DNA of 64,000 nt from Diospyros lotus (lineage: Eukaryota > Streptophyta > Magnoliopsida > Ericales > Ebenaceae), in contig NC_068340.1 of the NCBI RefSeq assembly GCF_014633365.1, forward strand, positions 22,423,879 through 22,487,878, written 5' to 3'. The notes below the pieces were generated by a model. The model had not been told where the DNA came from and ran no database searches. It saw only the letters and a list, made by a program, of their open reading frames with translations. Made by a program: the position numbers and the translations under genes. The stretch's first letter is position 1. The number at the start of each line of letters is the position of its first letter. Below, piece by piece: positions 1 through 12,900 of this stretch.

Positions 1-33
1 GCTGGTTAGAAGGGAGTCTCAATTGAGGGGGAA

Positions 34-305
34 TGTGAAAGGAAATATTACATAAGCTGTGTTTGATGTTTCTGTTATTTAATTATATTGTGTGTGTTGC
101 TGTATGTTGTAGCAATTAGTTTTGAACTTGCGCTTATGACTGGTGCGTTTCATTATGTCGGTAGTTTAGGCTTTGGCTGAGTATATAATCAGCTTAGCCT
201 TATTTTTCTGTAATTCATTCATTGTTCTTCTATCGAGAAATACAGAGCACTTTCCTCCTTATCATTTGTGTTCTACTTTCTGCCCTAATTCAATTATTAC
301 ACTCA
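34..305 (+). mobile_element. Copia-type 3' LTR of an element lying mostly left of the window
   Basis: A purine-rich tract (attgaggggga) at 21-31 is followed by a 272-bp segment that begins TGTGAAAGG and ends TTACACTCA, the usual TG...CA limits of an LTR. Directly after it the integrase reading frame of another copia element starts, so this LTR belongs to an element inserted into that older copia. The body and the 5' LTR lie outside the window, so the target-site duplication cannot be checked. The family is not recognised. Confidence 0.6.
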
Positions 306-330
306 TAAGCCTAGCCTAGACCATTTAAGA

Positions 331-528
331 ATGTTTGGGTGTTTAGCTTATGCCCATGTGAAACCTAGAGCCAAGAGATACCTATTTATTGGTTATCCTT
401 CTGGTGTTAAAGGGTACAAGTTATGGAATCTGGAACTAGGAATGCCAAGGGCAATGGTTAGTAGGGATGTAACCTTTGATGAGAATTTGTCCATAAGAGA
501 CATTAAGATAGAGGACCGAAAGGATGCA
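331..528 (+). pseudogene. Copia integrase C-terminal fragment
   Basis: The reading frame gives FGCLAYAHV, then YLFIGYPSGVKGYKLW and SRDVTFDE, the conserved end of copia integrase (GCL.Y.HV ... F.GY..G.KGY.LW ... SRDV.F.E). About 66 codons remain. The frame then runs into the 3' tail of the LINE. Upstream it is cut by the LTR that ends at 305. It is a non-functional remnant. Confidence 0.8.
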
Positions 529-2726
529 ACAACACAACAACAACATATCCAGCCTTTATCCCACTATGTGGGGTCGGCTACATGAATTCTAGACTTCCAT
601 GTATTTCTGTCTTTTGTCATATCCTCATTTAGATCCATATATTTCATATCAAATTTTAATGTCTCTCCCAAAGTCTTCTTGGGTCTACCTCTACTTCTTT
701 TTGTGACTAATTGTTCCATTTCATCAACTCTCCTCACATGAGCGTCTCTTAGTCTCCTTCTCACATGACCAAACCATCTTAGTCTAGTCTCTCTCATCTT
801 CTCCTCGATTGGCACTACTCCTACCTTATGACGAATAACTTCATTTCTAATTTTATCCTTTCTTGTATGTCCGCACATCCATCTTAACATCCTCATCTCC
901 GCTACACTCGTCTTTTGCTCATGCTGGTATTTGACTGCCCAACATTCTGAGCCATACAGCAAGACTGGTCTTATAGCTGTCCTATAAAATTTTCCTTTCA
1001 ATTTTAATGGGATTTTACCATCACATAACACCCCCGATGCATTTCTCCATTTTAGCCAACCTGCCTTAATTCTATGTGCGACATCCTCGTGGATTTCTCC
1101 ATCTTTTTGAATCACTGATCCCAAATATCGAAAATGGTCTTTTCTTTGTAAGATTTAGTCTTCTAATTTTATTATAACATCATCCACTCTTGCATTTTTA
1201 CTAAATTTGCATTCCATATATTCTGTTTTCTTTCTACTTAATTTAAATCCCTTAGATTCTAAATTGTTTCTCCACAACTCAAGCTTAGTGTTCAATCCTT
1301 CTTTTGTTTCATCCACCAACATTATGTCGTCTACAAATAGCATACACCATGGCACATCTGTCTGAATATCTTTAGTGAGTTCATCCATTACTAGGGCAAA
1401 TAAATATGGACTTAGTGCAGAACCTTGATGCAGTCCTATTGTAGTTGTAAATGGTTCAGTATCCCCTCCGTATGTTCTGACCCTTGTCTCTACACCATGA
1501 TACATGTCCTTAAGGGCTTGTATATAGGCTATTTTGACTCCTTTCTTCTCTAAAACCCTCCATAATACTTCTCTAAGGACCCTATTATAGGCTTTTTCTA
1601 GATCTATAAACACCATATGTAGGTCCTTCTGATGATCTCAATACCTTTCCATTAGACGCCTCAGTAAATATATAGTTTCCATTGTTGACCTATCAGGCAT
1701 GAAACCAAACTGATTTTCTGACACCTTTGTTTCCTTTCTGAGCCTCTGCTCTATTACTCTCTCCCAGAGTTTCATGGTATGACTCATTAACTTAATTCCT
1801 CTATAATTTTCACAATTTTGAACATCTCCTTTGTTCTTGTATATAGGAACCAAAGTACTCTTCCTCCACTCATCTGACATCTTTTTTTATTTAAGGATGG
1901 CGTTAAATAGTTGCGTTAGCCAGGAGATGCCCTCTTCTCCCATGCATTTCCATGCTTCTATTGGTATATTATCTGGTCCCACTGCCTTATGATTTTTCAT
2001 CTTTTTTAATGTTTGCCTTATTTCATTTGAACTTATGCGTCGATAGAATGTGTAGCTCACATTCCCTTCGAAGTTACTAAGATGTCCCAACCTAACTCTT
2101 GTGTCACCACCATCATTGAATAATTTTGTGAAATACTCATTCCATCTCTCCTTAATCGCTCCCTCATTTACTAAAACATTTTGATTGTCATCTTTTATGC
2201 ATTTCACTTTATTTAAATCCCGTATTTTTCTTTCTCTTGCTTTAGCTAATTTATATATATCCCTTTCTCCATCTTTTGTATCAAGTCGTTTATATAAATT
2301 CTCATATGCTTTTGACCTTGCTTCACTAACAGCTCTTTTTGCTGCTTTTTTTGCTTCTTTATAATTTTTTTGATTTTCTTCATTGTTGCATTGATATACC
2401 GCCTTATAACAAGTTTTCCTATTTTTAATTTTCAATTGTACCTCTTCATTCCACCACCAAGACTCCTTAAGGTTAGGGGCTCTACCATTTGTCTCTCCAA
2501 GGACTACCTTTGCCGTGCTTCTCAGAGCATTAGCCATTTCTTTCTACATTTGGTTTGTCTGTCTTTCTCCATTCCATTCCCTTCTACCCCTTAATTTTTC
2601 TTTGAAGATTAGTTGTTTCTCCCCTTTTAAATTCCACCACCTGATTCTTGGATTTTGTTTTATGTGATTTTTTCTCTTCCAATTTCTTACTTGGACGTCA
2701 AGTACTAGAAGTCTATGTTGAGTAGT
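529..2726 (-). mobile_element. 5'-truncated RTE-clade LINE (copy 1)
   Basis: The element is a non-LTR retrotransposon on the minus strand. Its 3' end is at the left with a CAA-repeat tail (TTG repeats in sense) followed by the plant RTE tail motif tttatcccactatgtggggt. The sense strand codes for the end of the endonuclease region (HRLLVLDV near 2720) and then a long reverse transcriptase. The 5' end is truncated within the endonuclease and joins copia sequence near 2726. The same element occurs at 59606-61394, differing mainly by scattered single bases. No clear target-site duplication could be found. Confidence 0.88.
564..2725 (-). pseudogene. RTE-type LINE reverse transcriptase, broken
   Basis: Conceptual translation on the minus strand gives a LINE reverse transcriptase in four blocks: the endonuclease end and linker (about 2725-1887), [15 protein letters not shown] with [18 protein letters not shown] (about 1880-1750), the block [12 protein letters not shown] (1616-1580), then [20 protein letters not shown] and the catalytic box as FVDD (about 1440-1320). 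The C-terminal part 1124-564 has the usual LINE tail pattern with RMLRWMCGHTR and LRWFGHVRRR. Copy 2 has the more usual FADD, so the alanine-to-valine change here is a copy-specific mutation. Stops and frameshifts separate the blocks, so no intact protein is made. Confidence 0.85.
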
Positions 2727-4444
2727 CCTTATGATCAAGCATCTGATCAGCAAGAAGATAGTGCAGGTTCTTCTATCATAGATAGTGAACCTGATCTTGG
2801 GAGATATAATGTAGCTAGAGATAGGCAAAGGAGAATCAGCAGACCTCCTGTTAGGTATGAATTCTCAAATTTGGTGTCATATGCATTGTCAAATGCAATA
2901 GAGATTTCAAGAGAAGAGCCTCTCTCTTATGAAGAGGCAGTTAGCTCAAGAGACTCCAAGAAATGGCTTACTGCCATGGAATCAGAAATGGAATCTCTTA
3001 AGAAGAATGAAACTTAGACCTTGGTTGATAAACCCTTAGGTCAAAGGGTTGTGAGCTGTAAATGATTGTTCAAAATTAAAGAAGGGCCTGGAAATAATCA
3101 AAAACCTAGGTACAAAACTAGGTTGGTGGCAAGAGGGTTTACCCAAGTGCTCAGGATAGATTTTAATGAAGTTTTTTCACCCGTTGTGAGACATACTTCT
3201 ATTAGAATCTTACTTGCTATGACTGCCCATTTAAACCAAAGCCTAGAGCAAATGGATGTGACCACCGCATTCTTGCATGGTGAATTAGAAGAGGATATTC
3301 TAGTGGAGCAACCAAAAGGATTTGAAGTTAGGGGCAAAAGGCTGAAAAAATCACTATATGGATTAAAACAATCCCCTAGGAAGTGGTATAAGAAATTCGA
3401 TACATTCATGTTAAACCAAGGGTTCAAGAGAAGTTCATTTGATTGTTGTGTTTATCTTAGGCATATTTTTGCTAAATCTCTATATATCTCCTCCTTTATG
3501 TTGATAACATGCTGATTGCAAGCAAATCAGATGAGGAAATTCAAAGATTAAAGCTGAAGTTGAAATCAACCTTTGAAATGAAGGAGTTAAGAGAGGCTAA
3601 GAAGATTTTAGGAATAAAAATTTCCAGGAATAGGCAGCAAAGAATGCTCTCGTTATCCCGAAAGTCTTATCTGGAGAAGCTAATTAGGAAATTTCATATG
3701 CTTGATGCAAAGGAAGTGAATGTTCCTTTTGCTCAGCATCATGTGCAATCCCCAATTGAGGAAGAAAGCATTAAGGAAATGAGCAAGATCCTGTATTCAA
3801 GTGCTGTAGGAAGCCTTATGTATTGTATGGTATGCATAAGGCCAGATTTGACCCATGCCATGAGTGTTACAAGTAGGTTTATGGCTAATTCGGGAAATGA
3901 TCATTGGGCTACTATAAAGTGGATATTTAGATACCTTAAAGGAACCATCAATATGGTATTAGTTTATGGTGGAGCAGGTTTAGAAGAAGCCTAACATTCT
4001 AGGATTCACCGATGTTGATTATGCTGCAGATTTAGATAAAAGGTCATCTATAGGGTATGTTTTCAAGCTATGGAACTCAACCATTAGCTAGAAAACTAAT
4101 CTACAATTTGTGGTGGCCTTTTCAACCACAGAGGCTGAGTATATAGCAGTAGTTAAAGCTATAAAAGAGGCTTTATGGTTGAAAAGATTAGCAAGTGAAT
4201 TGCTAGGGCTGCCCTAATGTGTGATAGCCAAAGTGTTATACACTTAGCTAAGAATCAAGCGCACTATGAGAGAACCAAATATATAAATATCAGGTATCAT
4301 TTTATCAGAGAAGTTCTTGAAAAGAAAAAAATAGATCTGATTAAGGTTGTAGGGGAAGAAAATGTAGCTGATATGTTCGCTAAAGCAGTCTCTATATCCA
4401 AATTGCATCACTGTTTAAGGCTTTTGCAGGTATTTTGTATGTGA
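2727..4444 (+). pseudogene. Copia reverse transcriptase and RNase H remnant
   Basis: After the LINE the copia frame resumes with SYEEAVSSRDSKKWLTAMESE (start of the RT region), then RLVARGFTQV, MDVTTAFLHGELEEDILVEQP and LKKSLYGLKQSPRKWY, then the active-site box at about 3500 as YVDN instead of YVDD. RNase H follows (FSTTEAEYIAV near 4120; CDSQSVIHLAKN at 4220; YERTKYINIRYHFIRE; ENVADMFAK). Stops at 3015 and 3062, and frame changes near 3500, 3990 and 4200, break it. The changed catalytic aspartate is a further sign of decay. Confidence 0.85.
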
Positions 4445-5078
4445 ATGATCGGGTTTGAATGCAGGTCCTAAGGAGAGCAGATCATGGAACTCAAGTCTAG
4501 GCAACACTCATGCAAATGGTGGAGATTTGTTATTTGTTTGCATCGAGTTTAGCCCTTGAAGAAATCAGTGGAGTCCAAGTTAGTTTCAAGCGACAGATTA
4601 GTTAGTTAGGGTGTGTTCTAACGATAACTTGTGTATAAGGGCATATTAAGTATTGTAATGTCTTCTATATTTCTTGTATGGTCCACCCCAAATGTCTATA
4701 AATATAAGGTAGGGGGCAGTCGCTTGAGGTATCATTCTGATAGTATACGAGTGCTTGTGATTGAGAGGAAAGTCTAGGGAGAGATGGCATTTGTAATCTC
4801 AGTTTTCATTTGTACTCGTGAGGGATTCTTGTACTGATTGATTTCAAGATTCATAGTCAATTGTTCTCGGGATCAAGAGGCTGGATGTATGATCATCTTT
4901 AGATGATCTGAACCAGGATATATCGTTGTGTCTTCTTGTGGTTTGCGTGTCTTTACTCTTATCATTTAATTATGTTCTTATTATGTTTCTGTTTTTTGAT
5001 TCAATTTCATGTGTGTGTGTGATTGAATTTGGCTAAGATTGAGTGCATTCCAGTGCTCCCAATTCAACATTCTATATC

Positions 5079-5988
5079 CTAGGCAGCAAACGTGGGATCC
5101 ATGACTTTAGAGGCTGGTCCAGTGAGGTGAGAAATCTTCGCTCTACCCTTTAAAAAATTTCTTATTAGTTGAGACCATTGAAGGTAGTTACCTCCATCCA
5201 ACTGGTATGAATGGTGCATACAGGGCTGCTCACCGGAAGAAGAACTTTTGGTTGATGGCTCTATTGGTATCTCTTCTCTTGTTGACATGGGAGAAGCAGT
5301 TTCTGAGATCTCAGATATTGTATGGAATGATGAAAAGAAAAGGTGAAGTGAGAAGCAATCGGATTATAGCGACAATGAAGGCCAGAAGAGAATGAGTCTC
5401 CTCAAGGCAACAATTGGCTCTGATACCATGTAGAATTAGGTACAGAAATATGATGGAAGAAGAAGACACTCGTAAATTTTCTTATTGAGTATTGATGCTA
5501 AGATACATTCCCTATTAATAGGGAAGAAGATTACAGAATAAGGAAATTACAGAAAAGGAAAACTTGCTATACACTATACAAGAAAGTAGGAAAGATGTAA
5601 ATACAAGGATAGGAAATTACTAAAGCTGAAATACTTTCTAAACTTAGAAGATAATATCTATCTTGATTAGGAAGGTCAGCCCAAGACGTTATCTTCCAAT
5701 CTCCTTTGGGAATCAATCAAATCAATCAACAAAAGGATAAGGAAGAAGAGGCTCTGAGATTATAGGAGATAATCTATTATCTCTATCTTTGTTCAAATTC
5801 TGTATATCTGTAACATATTCAAATTTAGATTGTATTCTATCTCTTGTAAATTAGGGTCAGCAACATAGCATCATACCTATATAAATATAGGTTCTTCAAT
5901 CAATATAATTAACGAGTTATGATTTCTTCTTCAAACTCGGTTCATACCTAAGGGTTTCTACTTAGGTTATCCTATTTTGTTCATAACA
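5079..5988 (-). mobile_element. 5' end of an antisense copia element (LTR, PBS, gag start)
   Basis: Read on the minus strand, a 560-bp LTR (TGTTATGAAC...CTAATTCTACA, 5988-5429) with a TATA-like tatatttatatagg is followed by a primer-binding site matching TGGTATCAGAGCC (about 5427-5415, initiator Met tRNA type). Next comes a gag start at 5288-5079 with YQLDGGNYLQWSQLIRNFLK, typical of copia gag N-termini. The element stops at about 5079, next to the end of the neighbouring copia LTR, so the rest was split off by that insertion. On its right side it cuts a TRIM element. Confidence 0.75.
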
Positions 5989-6149
5989 CAATATTTTAAT
6001 AGTTGCATGTGTTTGGGCTAGTTATGCAAGGAAACCATGGCCACTTGTGAGGGGGCTTGTTGAGAGTAAAAATAGTAATACAAAAGAAAAGGTTAACCCT
6101 CTATCTACAGCTTAGGCTTTTATATTGAATGGTAGTTAACATTTCAACA
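5989..6149 (+). mobile_element. Half of a TRIM retroelement, interrupted by a copia LTR
   Basis: 5989-6057 matches the right part of the internal region of the complete TRIM at 7579-7877 (gttgcatgtgttt..., then a purine-rich stretch before the LTR). 6058-6149 is its 92-bp LTR (TGTTGAGAG...ATTTCAACA), exactly the length of the LTRs of the complete copy. The left part is missing because a copia LTR ends at 5988. It is a non-coding, non-autonomous remnant. Confidence 0.7.
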
Positions 6150-6963
6150 GATTCCAAGATAGCAATTGAGAACCTTGGGTTCAGTTCATAATCTTAGTGG
6201 ATTACTAAATAGCAGGTTGATTAGTCCGACTTACTGGGAAAGACCATCTGAGGATTCCCTATGTAGGCAATCTTGAATTTCCATATATTATTTATTTTTG
6301 GCTTAGAAGTTTAAGCAAATCTAAAGACCAAAGGCAACATCCCAAGGATGATGCTCATATAAAATCTATGAAGTAGAGTCTTGTGAAAGGAAGATGTAAT
6401 TTTATGCTATGCAACATTTTATTTTACAGTCTGTTTGGATTGAGGACAGCGAAATTCAATGGAAGTAAGTGATTGTACAAATTGATAACAGTATCTTGTG
6501 ACCTTAGTTTTGGAGGTGTCGAGAAGGCAGTTTAGTTTTCTCAATGATAACTGATTCAATATTGTCCCATAAAGAGTCTAAAGATACTTAGAAGGAGAAA
6601 CAATGTATCAAATTGAAATAGAAATGATTTCTATTGGTACATAACATGAAGATGATAAAGGATTATACAAACTAAATTTTACCTATAAAAGTGGTTGTGC
6701 AAGTAAACCAACTCAGTAACCAACATTTTATCTTTTGGTGATGTCCATTATACTTATTAGTATAATGAACACAAAATTGAATCAAAATCCACCGACTTCC
6801 TTCAGTTATTTATATGCCCAACATAATTGGCTATACAGCTCCAGTTCTCCTTGATTTTGGACCTATCTATGAAATAATGAATATTAAAGAAGATGCTAAT
6901 ATATACCTTCTTGCTCTTAACTCTCTGCCCTTGTTTTGCTCTAATGTCTTATTTGTTCTATAG

Positions 6964-9900
6964 GGCCAAAATGGAAGCCATTTTGAACCAAAGCCTGTTC
7001 CACCACCTCTACCAAATAAGTGTGATTGGGAGGTTGATCCCTCTGAGCTGGACTTCTCAAGTTCAAGTGTCATTGGAAAGGTAAGCTTTTGTTTATGTAA
7101 TTTTTACACACTATTTGAATTTTGAATCTAGAAGTGACTATGAGCTTAGGCTGCTATTCCTCTGGTAACATGAAGTGTGATTGGCTCATGATAGAATTTG
7201 GTAAAGAAATTTCTTTTTATAGATGTTTTTGGTATTGAGATTTGCTTAATGACTAACTGTGGCAATTGCCCAATACCCATAAGTGAAACTTGTTCCTTGT
7301 CTCATAACTAGCAGTTATAGAAGAATGGCCATGAGATTTTCTGTGCTACATAGTTTTGACTTTAGAAGCCTTATGCATTGGAGCTTTATCCCAAGCAAAT
7401 GGAACTTTATTCTATCAGGCTTTGGATATCTTCTGTATATACCTATTTTTATGGATAGTTGAGGTGTGACTCATAATTTCTGAAAAGCTCCAGCAAGAGG
7501 TTAGGAGTGATTTAATAATTTTTTACTCTCTCTCTGGTGAACAGAGTATTGTAATCATAATTTTTGCTCTTTAATTACTGTTAAAGAGTAAAAATAATAA
7601 TATAAAAGATAAATTTAACTTTATCTAATCGCTTAAGCTTTTAGATAAGTTGGTGGTTAATAATTCAACATGGTATCAAAGCAGGCAAATGTCTTGAGTT
7701 CAAATTTTACTGCTGACCAATATTTAAATTGTTGCATGTGTTTAGACAAATTATGCAGTGAAGTCTAGCTACACATGAGGAGGTGTGTTGAGAGAAAATA
7801 ATAATATAAAAAGATAAAGTTAATTCTTTATTTAACAACTTAAGCTTTTAGATTAAATGGTGGTTGACAATTCGACAATTACGTTAAAGGTGTCACCTGG
7901 GGCAAACTTTGTACAGATTTAGCTGTTGAAAAGTTACTTCGATTTACAGAAAAAGAAAAAAAAAAAAAAAGAGAAGTCACTTCAAAGAGGAACTACTACA
8001 TTGTCTTTCCTAGTTAAGAATATTCTAAAAGATGCTTAACTCATGACATATAAGGATAAGATTTTTAAACTAGCCTTGGTTTCTGTCAAGAATCTTCTGA
8101 ACTGAAGTTCTCTAGCCTTTCTTATATGTGATTGTCCTGTAAATTGGTACCCTCTTGTTAGCTATTTGAAATCAAATCAATGAGGGATGCATGACTCTCA
8201 GCAAGGTAATACAACAACAATGTATCAAGGCTTTATCCCGCTATGTGGGGGACACTCACCAGGGTGAGATTAAAAAAAAAAAATTAGGAAATGGTCCAGT
8301 AGGGATGCATAGAATGTATATTAGATGTTCTATATGCTCATATGAAAGTAATTCACAATTTACATGGAAGAAAAATTATAATAAAAGTCTTCTATTTCTT
8401 TACAAACTCTATTCATAGATAAGTTGAAATTTTTGGATTTCAAAGTCTTTGAAGTAAACATGTTCACCAATTTGTTTGAATGATGCACACACAAGATTCC
8501 AGCATGGCATGGGTGTCCTAAAAGTGTTTAGTTGTGCAAAAGATAAAATGGTAAGACAACACATATTTTGTACTGGTGGACATGATATGTCACCTTCTTA
8601 AAATTCTTGTGCTTGTCAGGTCTATGAATGGTAATCTAAGTAGTAGGTTTATGACTTCATAAGAAAGTAACTTAATCTGTTTTACTGGAGGTTTATTGTA
8701 TTCATTATGATAACATTGATATTTAGTGTGATATGGATCTTTTTATATGTTAGTCATTCTGCACATAAACATTGGCATGAAAATTTTTGCTAGAGTCAAG
8801 ACAAAACTCTGAGGAAACAACTCTTGTAGGTTGGGAATGCATATGTGTTTATTTATGTGAGGCATCTGTAGTGGTCATATGTTCTGTGCTTGAAGTTGTA
8901 GTGATTCTGTTTGTGAATAGCCATAGATATGGCTATATATATAATTGTTTTTCACATTACCAGAGACATGTAGATATGCTATTAGTTTACCAGAGACCTG
9001 TAGGCATCATATTTCTGTGATATTTATAGTCATGGTTTCCTATCTGACTAATTTTTTGCAGAGTAGACCAGGTTTTACTTACTAAACTGTCTCTTTTATA
9101 TCTTTCTGAATTCTGCACATCTACCCACTTCTCATGTCTGAAGCTTTTAGTTCCACGAATTCTGTTTATAGTTTGCCACATCAGCATGGAAGCTATTAGA
9201 ATATTTTGACTTGTATCTGCTATCTACTCTTACTGGTTGGTGCTGATGCTGGTAGGGATCTTTTGGTGAGATTCTAAAAGCATCTTGGCGTGGAACACCA
9301 GTAGCTGTCAAACGCATTCTTCCAAAGCTTTCAGATGATAGATTGGTGATGTAAATCCCATTAATCTATTTCTTAATGATTTATCATCGACTTGATCTTT
9401 TAGTTTTGGTTAATGATTAATCTATAATTGCAGCTATTGGATTTGGGTTAAATTTGGTCTTTGAGTTGATCTGTCAATTTGTTAGTGTACCAAATTTGCT
9501 GAACTTTAATAATTTTGACATAGAAAAAGATAAAAACCTACAACATCAAAGCTTACATTTTTTGTTATTTGCCTAGGAAAAGAAAAGGCTTACAGTTTAA
9601 CTCAATCAAGACTGCACGTGCTCTTCTTCCTTCATATAACAAGTATCCTTCTATAGAAATTGTGTTTGCCATCAAGTTTATGAAGGGATTTTATTGACAC
9701 TTGTCCAATTTCATGGTGCCCTAGCAAGGAGATCAAATCTCCATAGAATTGCTTTTAAGCTACGTTTCCTATACACCCTTGACAGATCTTTTTTGACTGA
9801 TGTACACGTGTCTAGGACCCTAAGTCCCAACCTTACTATATTTCAAGAGTAAGGGGATAATCATCTATTTGAATGGTAAGATAAAAGAATCACATTTTAG

Positions 9901-12900
9901 TAATCCCAATTATGATAATTCGGAAGTAGAAATTTTCATGTTATCATTTTAGTTCCTGAATTTATGCAGCTTGAGATTAGTCAAGCTTTCTGTTTCTGCA
10001 TGGTAAATACTGCAAATGAGATATAGGATGCAGCAACTGGCACTTATTCACAAAAAGGAAATACAGCTCAATTTTATGACTTGGAACAAAGAATTCAAGG
10101 CATTACAGAAGACATTCGGCCAATGGCTACTTACTATCTTAGACAGAGAAGTTTATGGCTAGAAATAGACCATTACTAGAGTTTTGAGGCCGACTGTCCT
10201 GTTGATTCAGTAAAGCTTCAAAATTTGTTGAACGAGAGTGATCCTGTGAATTTCTTGGAGTACTTAAGTCAGAATATAACCAAGTATCTATTCTTGGAAA
10301 AGGGTCTCTCCACTCTCTTTGAAACATGGTTGCCTATATCCAAAATCAAGAAAGTCAAAGGCATGCCATGCTTTATATAGTTTTTCAAGATCAGTTGTTG
10401 TTATGAGCCTTACAGCAGTCAAGCCAGCAAAGCAGCCGATCTATGTGTACCAGTGGCATCCTAAAACCAAGAAGGACTAGTTTCGTTGAAGGACTCATTT
10501 CTTTATCTAGTTGATTTGCTGTTATTTGGTTATTCCGTAAAATTAAATAAGTTAATTTCCTATTAGTTGGTTCTCCTTATTTGGGTATTTCCTAAAAACT
10601 AAATAGGAATAGTTAGTTTCCTATTTAGTTTATTCTCCTTATTAGGTTTATTTCCTAAATCATTGTCTTAGGGTTATTATAAATACCCTCTAGTTTGTTA
10701 AAGTTTGGTAAGTAATAAGAATTATTTTCCAGCACTTGATGCAAGAGATCGTGGGGTTCTCTCTAAGGAGCCCTAAGTTTCACCATAGGTAGGAAGGGGA
10801 GAAGAACTACAAAGGCATCTCTTTCTTGCATGGAAATAGCTATTGCCCTCATTAATTGCCCTTGGACTCAATCCCTTAACAGTTGTCCTTTTTTTTGTAT
10901 TGCTTATCATTATATTAAAGGAGATTCAAAGAATTAGGATAGCAACAAATGAACAAAATCAAGGCAAAGGAGAAAGATAAGCTTTTCTGTAACCACTATT
11001 TGGGCCATAGGCAACATTGGCATACTTGAGAAACATGTTGAGAGATCATGGTCACCTCAATGAGAAACCAAATTACCTCCAATTAGAACAAAGGCAGACC
11101 CTATCGGGCCATATCAACTTGACACAATACCTTGAAATAGATCATGAGAGTCCCCTATCTTCATAGATGATCATCTTGGCCTTATCCTTTGAACCACATT
11201 TTGACAGAGGCTACCCATGAGAGATAGTTGGCAAACACTATCAACTTGATAGTGGTGATGTTGGGTGTCCCAAGATTGGAGACACCAAAGATTTGAGAGG
11301 TAGTAGAGGCATCAAATGCTGGAACAGAAGCACCAGAGGCAGAGATGGTGTCGCTGATGTCAGACATGGTGAGGGTTTTGACAAAGGAAATAGGCTTAGG
11401 GGTTGCTGGAGGTCCAATCTAGAGTGGCCGAAGGAAAGACGACAACGGATGCACCTACACATGTCGGCGCATGGAGGCAGAAGCAGTTTGCGTGCGGTGG
11501 CACGTGTCTTTGCCGATGGCTGCACGGCTCTAGGGGTTGGCCAATTTGAAGTTTCCTAGGATGATGGTGTTGTGGTTTTTCGAAACAAATACCGAAAAAC
11601 GTTCCAATAGGCTCATCTAGTTGCGGGTAGAGAGAAAGACTAGGGTATGAGTTCCGTTGGAAATAGAGACACAGTAGGGGACTTTTAGTGTTTTCTCAAC
11701 ACATGCTCTGATACCATGTGATAGTGATTGGGAGAGAAAACTTGAGAGATTAGTCTTTCAATTCTATTATTTATGGGCTAATTACAATAAATGAGTCCTA
11801 AATGATGGAGCTAATCATGGAGATAATTACAAATCAAGGAGAAATCATGGAGACTAATATAAATAATTACCCTAATTATTAGCTAATTATTAGTTGATTA
11901 TATACACATTTTGTACATGGCAGGGAATAAATCTCACAGTTACTTTGTCTAGTTATACAATTGACTGACCTGATTTCAAAGTCTTGAGAGGTATTCTCTA
12001 AATTTGAATACATTTCTTGTACTGCATTCCAAATTTCCTTTGCAATGAAGAGATAGGTTCTACCAATCCTTGGTTCCATTGAGTTGATAAGCCATGCCAC
12101 AATAATTGAATTTTATGCTTCCCTTGCATAATTTGCTGCTGTGTTTGGTGGGGTAGGAATAGCTCCTGTCAATTATTCGGCTCTTCCCTTCCCTTTGATC
12201 ACCAGCAATATAGACTGAAACCATTCTCTAAAATTACTCCTATTCAATTTATGTTGAGTAATCTGTAGAGAACAGTTGTCAATAGGGTTTGTTGTAAAAT
12301 TGGACTGAGAATGAGGGTTAGAATTGGAGTTAGTGGGTTTCCGGCCATGCTTTAATCAAACAAAGAGCCCAGACTTTAAGATCTAGGGTACCAGGACTTG
12401 GCTTCGATACCATGAAATAAGCTAAAAAACTTGGAAAGCTTACTTGAGTTTTATTGAATCCGAGTAGGGGGTATTTATACAAGGAAAAATATCTCTGCTG
12501 TCTCCTAGAAAACTGGAATAAATTTGAATTTAGACTTTAGAAGATAAATAACAGCAACTGATATTTAAAATTCAGAATTATCTTTCTTCTTCCAGCTGCA
12601 TCATCCCTTTAAATTTGGTAGCTTATCTTATCTTCTAGGCTGCCTCATCCTTCCAATCTTGAAGTCTTATCTTATCTCCAACAATCCTATCTACCTTTAA
12701 AACTTGAGCATCCTATCTCATCGTCCAACAAAGGATAAAATTGATGTACTTTACAATTCAACACTTCCATTAAAATTCCTTATTTCCTAAGTTTTGCCTT
12801 GCTTTGATTTCCTAAAAATCCAAATCAATAGATTTTGGTGGCCCCATCAAGAAGTTCTCAGTTAGATGTCTAATTGTGACTAGGGTAATAGTTCTTCTTG

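Larger units (their letters stand above)
306..5069 (+). mobile_element. Decayed Ty1/copia element with 3' LTR, split by a LINE
   Basis: This is the 3' half of a copia retrotransposon in plus orientation. The C-terminal integrase and linker region is at 331-528, then an antisense LINE occupies about 529-2726, and the reading frame resumes at about 2727 with the linker, reverse transcriptase and RNase H. A polypurine-like tract ends at 4527, followed by a 542-bp 3' LTR at 4528-5069 (TGTTATTTG...AATTCAACA) with a TATA-like ctataaatat near 4697. Gag, protease and the rest of integrase are not present. Several frameshifts and stops show that it is inactive. Confidence 0.8.

Noticed and set aside
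6893..7084. Plus-strand open frame over the first VIK exon
   Set aside because: The true frame is shifted; the 39-codon exon reads GQNGSHFEPKP and ends at a GT donor at 7081. The longer frame is a shadow.
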